Part shown: in pieces, positions 17,273-26,982 of the stretch
Layout of the letters: each line of letters starts with the position of its first letter
How positions within the stretch are numbered: position 1 is the stretch's first letter
Source: Streptomyces griseoviridis
GTDB lineage: Bacteria > Actinomycetota > Actinomycetes > Streptomycetales > Streptomycetaceae
Assembly: GCF_005222485.1 (NCBI RefSeq)
Contig: NZ_CP029078.1
Span: 8,433,501 to 8,497,500 of the forward strand
Reading direction: 5' to 3'
DNA length: 64,000 nt
The notes under the pieces: generated by a model
Seen by the model: only the letters and a program-made list of their open reading frames with translations
Database searches by the model: none
What the model was told of the DNA's origin: nothing
Made by a program: the position numbers and the translations under genes

Positions 17273-19588
17273 CTACGCCAGCAGTTCCGCCCGTACCCTC
17301 CGCGCCGCCGTGACCAGGTTCTCCAGGGACGACCTCGTCTCCGGCCAGCCGCGGGTCTTCAGGCCGCAGTCCGGGTTGACCCAGAGGCGTTTGGCGGGGA
17401 TCGCCGCGAGGCCCGTGCGCAGGAGTTGGGCGGCTTCCTCCGTGCTCGGGACCCGGGGCGAGTGGATGTCGTACACGCCGGGTCCCGCCTCGCGCGGGTA
17501 GCCGTGGGCGGCCAGTTCGCGGGCCACCTGCATGTGGGAGCGGGCCGCCTCCAGGCTGATGACGTCCGCGTCGAGGTCGTCGATGGCCTGGACGATGTCG
17601 CCGAACTCCGCGTAGCACATGTGGGTGTGGATCTGGGTGTCCGGGCGGACCCCGGCCGTGGTGAGGCGGAACGCCTCCGTCGCCCAGGCCAGGTACCCCG
17701 GGCGGTCGGCGGCGCGCAGCGGCAGCGTCTCGCGCAGGGCGGGCTCGTCGACCTGGATGACCGAAGTCCCGGCCGCCTCCAGGTCGTTCACCTCGTCGCG
17801 CAGGGCGAGGGCGACCTGGCGGGCCGTCTCGCCGAGCGGCTGGTCGTCGCGGACGAAGGACCAGGCGAGCATGGTGACGGGCCCGGTCAGCATGCCCTTG
17901 ACCGGGCGGTCGGTGAGCGACTGCGCGTACGTCGTCCAGCGCACCGTCATCGGCTCGGGCCGTGAGATGTCGCCGGCCAGCACCGGCGGGCGGACGTAAC
18001 GGGTGCCGTACGACTGCACCCAGCCGTGCCGGGTGGCGAGGTAGCCGGTCAGCTGTTCGGCGAAGTACTGCACCATGTCGTTGCGTTCGGGCTCGCCGTG
18101 CACGAGGACGTCGATGCCGGTCTTCTCCTGGAAGGAGACGACCTCCTGGATCTCCGCCTTGACGCGCTCCTCGTAACCCGCCGTGTCGATCCGCCCGGCC
18201 CGCAACGCGGCGCGCGCGGTGCGCAGTTCGCCGGTCTGCGGGAACGATCCGATGGTCGTCGTCGGCAGCAGCGGCAGTCCGAGGTGGGCGCGCTGGGCGG
18301 CGGTCCGCTCGGGGTAGGTCTGCGAGCGGCGCGCGTCGGCGTCGGTGACGGCCGCGGCCCGTGCCCGCACCGCCGGATCGCGGGTGATCGGGGACGTCGC
18401 GCGGGACGCCAGGTCGGCGCGGTTCGCGGCGAGTTCGGCGGAGACGGCGTCGGTGCCGTGCCTGAGCCCCCTGGCGAGGGTGACGACCTCGGCGGTCTTC
18501 TGCCGGGCGAACGCCAGCCAGCGCAGGATCTGCGGCTCGATGTCCCGCTCGACCGACGCGTCCAGCGGCACGTGCAGCAGCGAGCAGGACGCCGCGACGT
18601 CGACCCGGTCGGCCAGGCCCAGCAGGGTGCCGAGCGTGGCCAGGGAGGCGCCGAGGTCGTTGACCCAGATGTTGCGGCCGCTCACGACACCGGCGACCAG
18701 CCGCTTGCCGGGCAGTCCGCCGACGGCGGCGAGCGCGTCGAGGTTGCCGGCGGCGGCATCCGTGAAGTCCAGCGCGAGGCCCTCGACGCGCGCTTTGGCG
18801 AGGACGGGCAGGGCGTCGCCGAGCCGGTCGAAGTAGGACGCCACCAGCAGCTTCGGCCGGTCGGTGAGGCAACCGAGGTCGCGGTAGGCGCGGCCGGCGG
18901 CGTTCAGCTCGGCCGGGGTGCGGTCCTGGACCAGGGCGGGCTCGTCGACCTGCACCCACTCGGCGCCGGCCGCGCGCAGGTCGGCGAGGACCTGCGCGTA
19001 CACCGGCAGCAGCCGGTCGAGCAGGGTGAGCGGCTCGAAGTCGGCGGCCACCCCGGGCGCCGGCTTGGCCAGCAGCAGATAGGTGACCGGGCCGACCAGC
19101 ACCGGACGGGCCGTCAGGCCCAGCGCGAGCGCCTCCCGCAACTCCGCCACCTGCTTGGCCGAGTCGGCGACGAACTCGGTCTCCGGGCCCAACTCGGGCA
19201 CCAGGTAGTGGTAGTTGGTGTCGAACCACTTCGTCATCTCCAGCGGCGCGACCTCCTGGGTGCCGCGCGCCATCGCGAAGTAGCCGGCCAGCGGATCTGC
19301 GGCGACGGCCTCCCGGTGCCGTTCGGGGATCGCGCCGACCATGACGGTGGTGTCCAGGACGTGGTCGTAGTACGAGAAGTCACCCGTGGGGACCTCGTCG
19401 ATGCCCGCCTCGGCGAGCTGGTGCCAGTTGGTACGGCGCAGATCGGCGGCGGTGGCCCGGAGGGCGTCGGCGTCGACGCGGCCCTTCCAGTAGCCCTCGA
19501 TCGCCTTCTTGAGTTCCCGGTCCTGTCCCTGGCGGGGGTAGCCGTACACGGTGGCCCGTGCTGCCGCGGCTGCGGGCTTGGTGGTCAC
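17273..19588 (-). CDS. metE: cobalamin-independent methionine synthase
   Basis: Transfers the methyl group of 5-methyltetrahydropteroyl-triglutamate to homocysteine, making methionine without B12. The 771-residue protein has the family's two homologous barrels: the N-terminal one starts with ATVYGYPRQGQDRELKKAIEGYW, and the catalytic C-terminal one holds GSFPQTGELR, the QVDEPALRE motif and the zinc ligands in IHTHMCYAEF and NPDCGLKTRGW. The GTG start at 19588 has an AAGGAGAT ribosome-binding site 4 bases upstream; the longer open frame runs into the riboswitch leader and is rejected. A cobalamin riboswitch lies upstream, so expression should drop when B12 is available and MetH can work. Confidence 0.96.
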   Translation of the reverse strand: MTTKPAAAAARATVYGYPRQGQDRELKKAIEGYWKGRVDADALRATAADLRRTNWHQLAEAGIDEVPTGDFSYYDHVLDTTVMVGAIPERHREAVAADPLAGYFAMARGTQEVAPLEMTKWFDTNYHYLVPELGPETEFVADSAKQVAELREALALGLTARPVLVGPVTYLLLAKPAPGVAADFEPLTLLDRLLPVYAQVLADLRAAGAEWVQVDEPALVQDRTPAELNAAGRAYRDLGCLTDRPKLLVASYFDRLGDALPVLAKARVEGLALDFTDAAAGNLDALAAVGGLPGKRLVAGVVSGRNIWVNDLGASLATLGTLLGLADRVDVAASCSLLHVPLDASVERDIEPQILRWLAFARQKTAEVVTLARGLRHGTDAVSAELAANRADLASRATSPITRDPAVRARAAAVTDADARRSQTYPERTAAQRAHLGLPLLPTTTIGSFPQTGELRTARAALRAGRIDTAGYEERVKAEIQEVVSFQEKTGIDVLVHGEPERNDMVQYFAEQLTGYLATRHGWVQSYGTRYVRPPVLAGDISRPEPMTVRWTTYAQSLTDRPVKGMLTGPVTMLAWSFVRDDQPLGETARQVALALRDEVNDLEAAGTSVIQVDEPALRETLPLRAADRPGYLAWATEAFRLTTAGVRPDTQIHTHMCYAEFGDIVQAIDDLDADVISLEAARSHMQVARELAAHGYPREAGPGVYDIHSPRVPSTEEAAQLLRTGLAAIPAKRLWVNPDCGLKTRGWPETRSSLENLVTAARRVRAELLA

Positions 19589-19749
19589 GGAGATCTCCTT
19601 CGCGAGATGAATCCCTGAGATCCCGGCGACGGGACGCGGACGCGAAGGGTGGCTCACCGGACGGCTCCGACCTCGCGCGGCACAGCGCTGTCGTCCGTTC
19701 GGTATGCGCGCCGACCCGCCCACGAGGTCACCGGAATGTCCGCGCGCGA

Positions 19750-19960
19750 GTCGTCACGCACGGGCAGTGGCAGGTCTTCGGACTCACGGGCACGCCCTCT
19801 CGAAGGAGGACACCTACTGGCCGTCGCTTCCCAGACCCGGGCGGGCCCAGTGCGTATGACGGCGGTCGTTCCCGCTCACCGCTGCGGGGCAGTCCCGGAT
19901 TCCCACCGGGTTCCCTCTTGCGACGCATCCCGCCTGGCGGACGGGGCGAACCAGCTGCGT
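19750..19960 (-). ncRNA. cobalamin (AdoCbl) riboswitch upstream of metE
   Basis: Read on the minus strand, the conserved core appears at 19915-19871: GGGAACCCGGTG, then AATCCGGGACTG, then CCCCGCAGCGGTGA, the standard B12 riboswitch heart. Further downstream the B12-box-like GAGTCCGAAGACCTGCC lies at 19783-19767. The 3' end of the element is about 160 bases from the metE start. Control of metE by B12 through this class is established in actinomycetes. Outer boundaries are approximate because helix P1 was not resolved by hand. Confidence 0.93.
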
Positions 19961-20321
19961 GGACCAGCCTAGACGCCCGGTCCCCGGCGCGGTGCGCGCC
20001 GTCCACGATACGGATGGTGAGGTGACCCACGCGGCCCGGGGGAGTGAAGGGCGACGGGAGCGGGAAGCACCGTGCGCGCGTCCCGTGCCCGCGTGCACGC
20101 CGGTGTCCGGGCACGCCGGTTTCCGGGCCCGCCGTCCCGCCTCGACGCCCGGCACCCGCGTCGACCGACTCAAGCGCGACGGCGTCGGAGCCGGCGCCCG
20201 ATCCGCAAGGCGGCCACGGCCCTCACGGCCGACGCGTCGCCCGTACGGCCGGTGTCCCCGCCCTCACGGCAGTGGTCTGGCACCTCACGCCGCCCCACCC
20301 TCACGGCAGTGGTCCCGCGCC
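19961..20321. other. intergenic stretch with a short tandem repeat
   Basis: Between the metE riboswitch and the small membrane gene. It probably holds the metE promoter at its left end. At 20261-20335 a roughly 38-bp sequence beginning CCTCACGGCAGTGGTC is present twice in tandem with a few differences, reaching into the 3' end of the next gene. Otherwise I see nothing. Confidence 0.45.
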
Positions 20322-20831
20322 TCACGCCGCGCCACCCTCACCGAGAACGCTCCGACGCTCCGACGCCGTGACGATCCCGTACGTGACCAGCCCGTACAGC
20401 AGATGCGGTACGACGTCCGACGTCCAGTCCTTCGCCGACCAGGTCCTCGGGTCGCTCACCCCGAGGCGTGCCATCGGCAGGTCGGTGGCGGCCATGGCCA
20501 GCACGCCGGTCGCCAGACCGCCAAGCCACCACGGCATCCGCGCGCCCGCCCGGCGCAGCACGGAGACGGCCATCCCCGTGCCGCAGCCGACGGCGATGCC
20601 AGAGAGGGCGCCGAGACCGGAGAGCCGGTTGTCGAGGTTGCCCTCCGGGTCCGGCACGGGGTATCCGATGTCCCTGGCGATCTGCTCCACGACCTGCGCC
20701 GGCGCGTCGCTGGAGGGTCTTCCCCGCCAGGCCATGTCGGCGTAGGTCACCGCGTTCAGTACGGTCGTGCCGGCCGCGCCGGCCATGCCACCACGCACGA
20801 TGCTCTGGATCATGCCGGGCCGAGTGCCCAT
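20322..20831 (-). CDS. small conserved membrane protein
   Basis: A 169-residue protein of unknown function with about three hydrophobic segments: one near the N terminus (SIVRGGMAGAAGTTVLNAVTYADM), a glycine/alanine-rich one in the middle (LSGLGALSGIAVGCGTGMAV), then WWLGGLATGVLAMAATDL. The C-terminal VVPHLLYGLVTYGIVTA could be a fourth. A polar loop (residues about 35-65, RGRPSSDAPAQVVEQIARDIG) separates the first two. The start is uncertain: ATG at 20831 or the internal ATG at 20813, neither with a strong ribosome-binding site. It lies 40 bp downstream of another small membrane protein on the same strand, so the two may form an operon. Confidence 0.7.
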   Translation of the reverse strand: MGTRPGMIQSIVRGGMAGAAGTTVLNAVTYADMAWRGRPSSDAPAQVVEQIARDIGYPVPDPEGNLDNRLSGLGALSGIAVGCGTGMAVSVLRRAGARMPWWLGGLATGVLAMAATDLPMARLGVSDPRTWSAKDWTSDVVPHLLYGLVTYGIVTASERRSVLGEGGAA

Positions 20832-20871
20832 CCGGCCGGTTCCGAATCAGCGGGGCCAAGACCGCCGTCGC

Positions 20872-21288
20872 CTACCGCATGGCCACCAGCACGACGCTGC
20901 TGAGCACGCTGGTGATCACGAAGTACGGGGCGTTGAGGACGCCGTAGTAGAGCGGGCGCGGGAAGTTCGGGTTGATGGCGATCTGGAAGGTCATCGCGCC
21001 GAGGTAGCCGACCCCGACGACCAGCCCGAAGACGACGGCGTCGCCGATGCCGGTGATGTCCAGCGCCTCGACGAGAACGGCGCTGGTCAGCACGGTGGCG
21101 AGGGTGCACAGCAGCGGGCCGAGCACGGTGACAGGCGTCGATGCCGGAGCCGGCGCGCCCGCCCGCCCGAGGGCGACGGCGTACGGCTTGGCGATCACGA
21201 CGGCGAACCAGACACCGGCGATCAGGAACGACGCGACCACCGCGATCGCGAGGGCGGCCCAGTTGATGTCGGCGAGGACGGAGAACAC
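20872..21288 (-). CDS. DUF1761-type four-helix membrane protein
   Basis: A 138-residue integral membrane protein with four hydrophobic helices, matching the DUF1761 pattern: first helix INWAALAIAVVASFLIAGVWFAVV followed by AKPYAVALGR, two central helices, and a last helix after the conserved-looking NPNFPRPLYYGVLNAPYFVI. Biochemical role is unknown for the family. The GTG start at 21288 has AAGGGG 7-12 bases upstream. It is the first gene of a possible two-gene unit with the downstream small membrane protein. Confidence 0.82.
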   Translation of the reverse strand: MFSVLADINWAALAIAVVASFLIAGVWFAVVIAKPYAVALGRAGAPAPASTPVTVLGPLLCTLATVLTSAVLVEALDITGIGDAVVFGLVVGVGYLGAMTFQIAINPNFPRPLYYGVLNAPYFVITSVLSSVVLVAMR

Positions 21289-21487
21289 GCGAAGACCCCT
21301 TACAGGTGAGCGGCCCGTGCGGCCGCTGACAGCAGGAGTCTTCGCCAGGTACAGGACAGGTTGGGTCCTGTACCTGGCGCCTCACCGCGGCGGCCTGCCT
21401 TCGGCACGACCACCGCTCCCGGCACGACCACTCGTCCCGGCGCGACCCGCCCGTCCCTCCACCACGACCCCCGGGACGCTCCCGCGC

Positions 21488-23089
21488 TCACCCAGAGGCG
21501 ACCGGCACGCTGACCAGGTGGCGGGTATAGGCGTCCGGTGTGAAGCAGAGGGGCGACTCGGACGTCAGCGCCGTGCGTTCCAGCAGGGCCCGTGCCTCGG
21601 TGACCGGTGCCGTCGGGGAGTCGGCGGCGAGCGCGGCGGCCTCCTCGTCGACGAGGGCGAGGACCGTCTCCCGGTCGAGCACCCGGTGCCGCAGCCACTG
21701 CCTGATCCGGGTGCGGGCCAGTTCGGCGGTCGCCGCGTCCGCCGTCCGGCCGGCCATTGTCACCGTGCCGTGGCCCGCCTGCCAGGCCGCGAAGTACCGC
21801 AGTGCGACGGCGACTTCGGCGCGCACACCCTGCGGGGTGGGCGGTCCGGCGATCCTGCGCACCGACAGCAGATGGGCGGCGGTGACCTCGATGTCGTCCC
21901 GGCTCCGGTCGAGTTGGTGCGGGCGGGCGCCGAGCACCTCGTCGAAGGCGGCCCGGCAGACCGGCACCAGGGCCGGGTGGGTGACCCGGGAGCCGTCGAA
22001 GCCGTTCTCGGCCTCCCGTTCCTTCTCCAGCCGGACGGCGGCCACCGTCGCCGCGCGGGCGGCCCGGTCCGCTTCCGGCACCCGAGCGGAGACGGCGCCG
22101 ACGGCGTGCGCGCCGCGCCGGTGGCAGACGCGCACCACGAGTTCGGCGCGGGCGTGCAGGAAGGAGGCGGTGGCTGGGATTCTCGCGCGGTCGGGCAGCA
22201 GGAAGTCGCTGCGGTGGCCGAACGTCCTGATCAGGGAGGTCAGATACTCCTCGTGGCCGATACCGAGTCCGGAGCTGTGGGTACGCAGTTCGTGGAGGAT
22301 CTCCTCCATCTCGAAGGCGGCCGTGACCGTCTCGATGGGCACGCACGCCCTGACCGTGCCCCGCGGGATGCCCAGCAGGCCCTGCGCGGTGTCGAAGACG
22401 TCGTTCCAGAGCCGGGCCTCGTACCGGTTCTCCAGCTTCGGGAGGGAGAAGTAAGGACCGTACCCGGCGTCGATCAGCGGCTGGGCGCAGTGGAAGAAGT
22501 ACAGCCCGAAGTCGACGAGCGCGGCGGGCACCGGGCGGTCCTCGTACGCCAGGTGTTCCTCGTCGAGGTGCCAGCCGCGCGGCCGGACGACGACGGTGGC
22601 GGGCCGTCCGCCCCCGGCGGGCGCGGCGTCGACGCGCCCCTCGACGACATCGCGCAGCGTCAGCTGGCCGCCGATGACGTTCTCCCAGGTGGGCGAGGTC
22701 GCGTCGGAGAAGTCCGCGATCCACACCTGGGCGCCGGAGCGCAACGCCTCGACGGCCTCCGGGCGCCGGGGTGGCGCGGTGATCTCCACCCGGCGGTCGA
22801 CGAGCCCCGGCGCGGGCGGTGCGACCCGCCAGCGGGGGTCGGCGCGGACGGCGGAGGTGACCATCGGGAAGTCCAGCGGGGAGCCGCCGGCCAGCCGCAT
22901 GGCCTGCCGGCGCCGCTCCTTCAGCAGATCCCGCCGGCGTTCGCCGAACTCGGCGGCCAGCCGTCCGACGAAGTCGAGGGCGGCGGGCGTGACGATCTCG
23001 TCGTGCCGCTCGCCCGGGGACGCCAGGACCGCGACACGGCTGTCCGGCGCGGTGTCGTGGACGGGGTGGGGCAGTGCGGTGAGGGACAT
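21488..23089 (-). CDS. aceB: malate synthase A-type, with divergent active-site loop
   Basis: Condenses glyoxylate and acetyl-CoA to malate in the glyoxylate shunt. The 533-residue length equals E. coli AceB, and the fold landmarks are clear: DRRVEIT, Arg171 in RPRGWHL, GPYFSLPKLE, RGTVRACVPIETVTAAFEMEEIL with metal ligand Glu253, and Asp451 in ADAATAELART at the catalytic-base position. The segment normally GRWDYIFS reads GHEEYLTS (278-285), putting Glu281 where the second metal ligand Asp is expected; the normal MEDAATAE reads TADAATAE and the usual DGTW reads DGSR. The enzyme may be altered in kinetics or substrate. The ATG at 23089 has GGAG 6 bases upstream. It follows aceA on the same strand. 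Confidence 0.9.
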   Translation of the reverse strand: MSLTALPHPVHDTAPDSRVAVLASPGERHDEIVTPAALDFVGRLAAEFGERRRDLLKERRRQAMRLAGGSPLDFPMVTSAVRADPRWRVAPPAPGLVDRRVEITAPPRRPEAVEALRSGAQVWIADFSDATSPTWENVIGGQLTLRDVVEGRVDAAPAGGGRPATVVVRPRGWHLDEEHLAYEDRPVPAALVDFGLYFFHCAQPLIDAGYGPYFSLPKLENRYEARLWNDVFDTAQGLLGIPRGTVRACVPIETVTAAFEMEEILHELRTHSSGLGIGHEEYLTSLIRTFGHRSDFLLPDRARIPATASFLHARAELVVRVCHRRGAHAVGAVSARVPEADRAARAATVAAVRLEKEREAENGFDGSRVTHPALVPVCRAAFDEVLGARPHQLDRSRDDIEVTAAHLLSVRRIAGPPTPQGVRAEVAVALRYFAAWQAGHGTVTMAGRTADAATAELARTRIRQWLRHRVLDRETVLALVDEEAAALAADSPTAPVTEARALLERTALTSESPLCFTPDAYTRHLVSVPVASG

Positions 23090-23300
23090 CGGTTTCTCCT
23101 GCGCGGAAGACGGGCGGGCGGGTAAGGACCTCCGGGACGCGCCCGCCCGCAGGACCGGGACACGCCACCTGCCGACCGTGCCCGCCGCTCGCACGACGGG
23201 CCGGACCTCTCCTGGTGGAACCGCTCGGCCTCGGCGGAACCGGGGACGGACCGGACCCTCTCCTGGTGGGACTTCTCGGCGGGGCCGGGCCGGACCTCTC

Positions 23301-24584
<1,284 letters not shown>

Positions 24585-25154
24585 GACTGTCACCGTCTCC
24601 TCGTTCCGTGCCGGATGCCGGTCCCGCCGGCCTCGCGGCCATCGGGTGGCACTGTGTGTCGCGTTGCGGGGACGCGGCCCGCCGTTCCGCCTCGGTGCGG
24701 AGGTGAGCAACGCTGCCGGTACCTGACCTGGCCGGTGCCGGGGTCTCTGGCGTCAGGGCGGGGATCGAGCCCCGGCACCGGGTGCTGGTCGCCGGGGTCC
24801 GGCGGGCCGCACTAGAACGATGGCACTGGCACTGAGTGCCATCAAGCGGGTACGGTTGCCAAGTTCTGCGTATCTTCGCCCGGCGTTCTGCCAACTCTGC
24901 CAAGGGCGAGGGTCGTTGGGGGACGCGTACTGTGGCGCACAGCGGACAGCGCACGGCACTCAGCGGACATCGCGCAGCACGCAGCGGACCGGACATCGCA
25001 CAGCACGCGGGGACAGGTGGCGACGGGCGGCCGACCGTTCACAAATGGTCTGCCACGGCGGGGAGTTCACCAAGGACGGGCGTGGGCGGAGAGATCAGGG
25101 CGGACAGGCGGCGCACCGGGGGAGCGGCCGCCCAGGGCCACGGAGGGCCACGGA
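24585..25154. promoter_or_regulatory. aceA / ScfR divergent control region
   Basis: A 570-bp gap with no gene. It contains a perfect inverted repeat ATGGCACT-7nt-AGTGCCAT at 24820-24842. Just beside it are three direct TTGCCAA/CTGCCAA words at 24856-24862, 24888-24894 and 24897-24903, the last two 9 bp apart. TTGCnAA words resemble sites of RamB-type regulators. I infer that the ScfR protein encoded to the right binds here to control aceA and itself. Confidence 0.55.
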
Positions 25155-26567
25155 GTGACCAAGACCTACGCGGGCGCGCGGCTGCGGCGGCTGCGCGAGG
25201 AACGCGGCATCAGCCAGGCCGAGTTGGCCCGGGTGCTGGCCATCTCGCCCAGCTATCTCAACCAGATGGAGCACGACTCCCGTCCGCTGACCGTGCCGGT
25301 CCTGCTGCGGCTGACCGAGGCGTTCGGTGTCGACCCCGGCTTCTTCTCCGAGCGCGACACCAGCCGTCTGGTGGCTGACCTGCGCGAGGCGCTCGCCGGT
25401 GAGCCGGCCGCCTCCCGGCTCTCCGCCGCCGACCTCGGTGAACTGGCAGGGAAGATGCCCGAGGTGGCCCGGGTGCTGCTGGACCTCGGGCGGCGCAACG
25501 CCCGGCTCGTCGAACGCCTCACCGCCGCCACCGACGGCCGGGGGACCGACCCCGACACCGAGGAGCCCCGCTCGCCGCACGAGGAGATCCGGGACTTCTT
25601 CTACCGGAGGCAGAACTACCTGCACGACACCGACGTCGCGGCGGAGGCTCTGGCGGCGGCGGTCGGCATCCGCCCCGGCGAGGTCGTCCCCGCGCTCGCC
25701 GCCCGGCTGGCCGACCGGCACGGGGTCCGGGTGCGCGTCGGCGGCGACGACCGCCTCCACCACTACGACGAGCCCACCCGCACCCTGCATGTCTCGGCCA
25801 GGCTGCGCCCGGGGCAGCGGGCGTTCCGGATGGCCACCCAGCTCGTGCTGCTGGAGTTCGGCGACGAACTCGACCGCAGGGCCGCCGAGGACTTCGCGCC
25901 GGGCTCGCCCGCCCACGCGCTGGCCCGGATCGGCGTCGCGCACTACTTCGCGGCGGCCCTGATCCTGCCGTACCGGGCCTTCCACGAGGCGGCCGAGACG
26001 GTGCGCTACGACATCGAGCGGCTCACCGACCGCTTCGGCCTCGGCCACGAGACCGTCTGCCACCGGCTGAGCACCCTCCAGCGCCCCCGGCTGCGCGGGG
26101 TGCCGTTCTCCTTCGTGCGCGTCGACCGGGCCGGGAACCTGTCGAAACGGCAGTCGGCGACCGGTTTCCACTTCTCCCGGGCGGGCGGCACCTGCCCGCT
26201 GTGGAACGTGTACGAGGCGTTCGCCGCGCCGGGCCGCATCCATGTGCAGATCGCCGAGATGCCGGACGGCGCCCGGTACCTGTGGACGGCGCGGGCGATC
26301 ACCCGGCACCGCGGCGGCTGGGGCGAGCCGGGCAAGACGTTCGCCATCGGCCTCGGCTGCGAACTGCGCCACGCGCACCGGGTCGTCTACTCCGACGGAC
26401 TCGACCTCACCAGCGGCTCGGCGGCCACCCCGATCGGGATGGGCTGCCGGGTCTGCGAGCGCCGCGACTGCCCGCAGCGGGCCGCCCCCGCGCTGGGGCA
26501 CCCGCTGCGGATCGACCAGAACACCAGTACGTTCGTGCCGTTCCCGGTGGCGGACACCACCGGCTGA
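25155..26567 (+). CDS. ScfR-family XRE regulator of the glyoxylate shunt
   Basis: Paralogue of the regulator at 2916-4361 and comparable to RamB, which controls glyoxylate-cycle genes in corynebacteria and mycobacteria. The XRE helix-turn-helix is at residues 3-58 (YAGARLRRLREERGISQAEL ... SPSYLNQMEHDSRPL). A middle IrrE-like segment (AHALARIGVAHYFAAALILPYRAFHEAAE) and the C-terminal domain with GMGCRVCERRDCPQR follow. Length 470. The GTG start at 25155 has GGAGGG 7 bases upstream; the open frame extends 46 codons further without a supported start. It is divergent from aceA. An acyl-CoA or related metabolite as effector is inferred from the family. Confidence 0.9.
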   Translation: MTKTYAGARLRRLREERGISQAELARVLAISPSYLNQMEHDSRPLTVPVLLRLTEAFGVDPGFFSERDTSRLVADLREALAGEPAASRLSAADLGELAGKMPEVARVLLDLGRRNARLVERLTAATDGRGTDPDTEEPRSPHEEIRDFFYRRQNYLHDTDVAAEALAAAVGIRPGEVVPALAARLADRHGVRVRVGGDDRLHHYDEPTRTLHVSARLRPGQRAFRMATQLVLLEFGDELDRRAAEDFAPGSPAHALARIGVAHYFAAALILPYRAFHEAAETVRYDIERLTDRFGLGHETVCHRLSTLQRPRLRGVPFSFVRVDRAGNLSKRQSATGFHFSRAGGTCPLWNVYEAFAAPGRIHVQIAEMPDGARYLWTARAITRHRGGWGEPGKTFAIGLGCELRHAHRVVYSDGLDLTSGSAATPIGMGCRVCERRDCPQRAAPALGHPLRIDQNTSTFVPFPVADTTG

Positions 26568-26576
26568 CGGGACGGC

Positions 26577-26858
26577 TCACACCTCGGGCCGCGAGTGTCT
26601 GACGGCCTGCCTGACCTCGGACTCGACGGTGTCGCGCGGCCTGCCCTCGTCCTTCGCGTACTCGGCCACCGTGGACTGGACCTCACGGGCCAGATCGCGC
26701 CACGCCCGCCACGCGGTCTCGTAGGTGTCGGACTGCTGTCCGCTCCAGCCGCCCTGGTGCGTCGGCGGCCCGTAGGAGGCGCGCAGCTCCTCGACCCGGG
26801 TGTGGGCCTGGTCGGCCGCGCGCTGCTTCTCCACCAGTTCGTCGAAAGTGTGTGTCAT
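26577..26858 (-). CDS. small acidic helical protein
   Basis: A 93-residue protein I cannot name. It is charged and mostly helical in appearance (DELVEKQRAADQAHTRVEELRA, then WRAWRDLAREVQSTVAEYAKDEGRP), with a Gly/Pro break (YGPPTHQGGWSGQQSD) between two predicted helices, suggesting a hairpin or coiled coil. No signal or membrane segment. The ATG at 26858 lacks a recognisable ribosome-binding site. It ends 9 bp from the convergent ScfR gene. Similar short proteins are common in Streptomyces genomes as hypotheticals. Confidence 0.68.
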   Translation of the reverse strand: MTHTFDELVEKQRAADQAHTRVEELRASYGPPTHQGGWSGQQSDTYETAWRAWRDLAREVQSTVAEYAKDEGRPRDTVESEVRQAVRHSRPEV

Positions 26859-26982
26859 ATGTAATGACCATAAGGATGGTTTCGCCGTCCCGCGCGTCGA
26901 GCGGACCACTTTCGCCAGGCGCCCCGGCAGGCATGCCCCGGGCGCCTCAGCAGGCACGGCAGGCCCGCCCCGGCCGCCCCGC

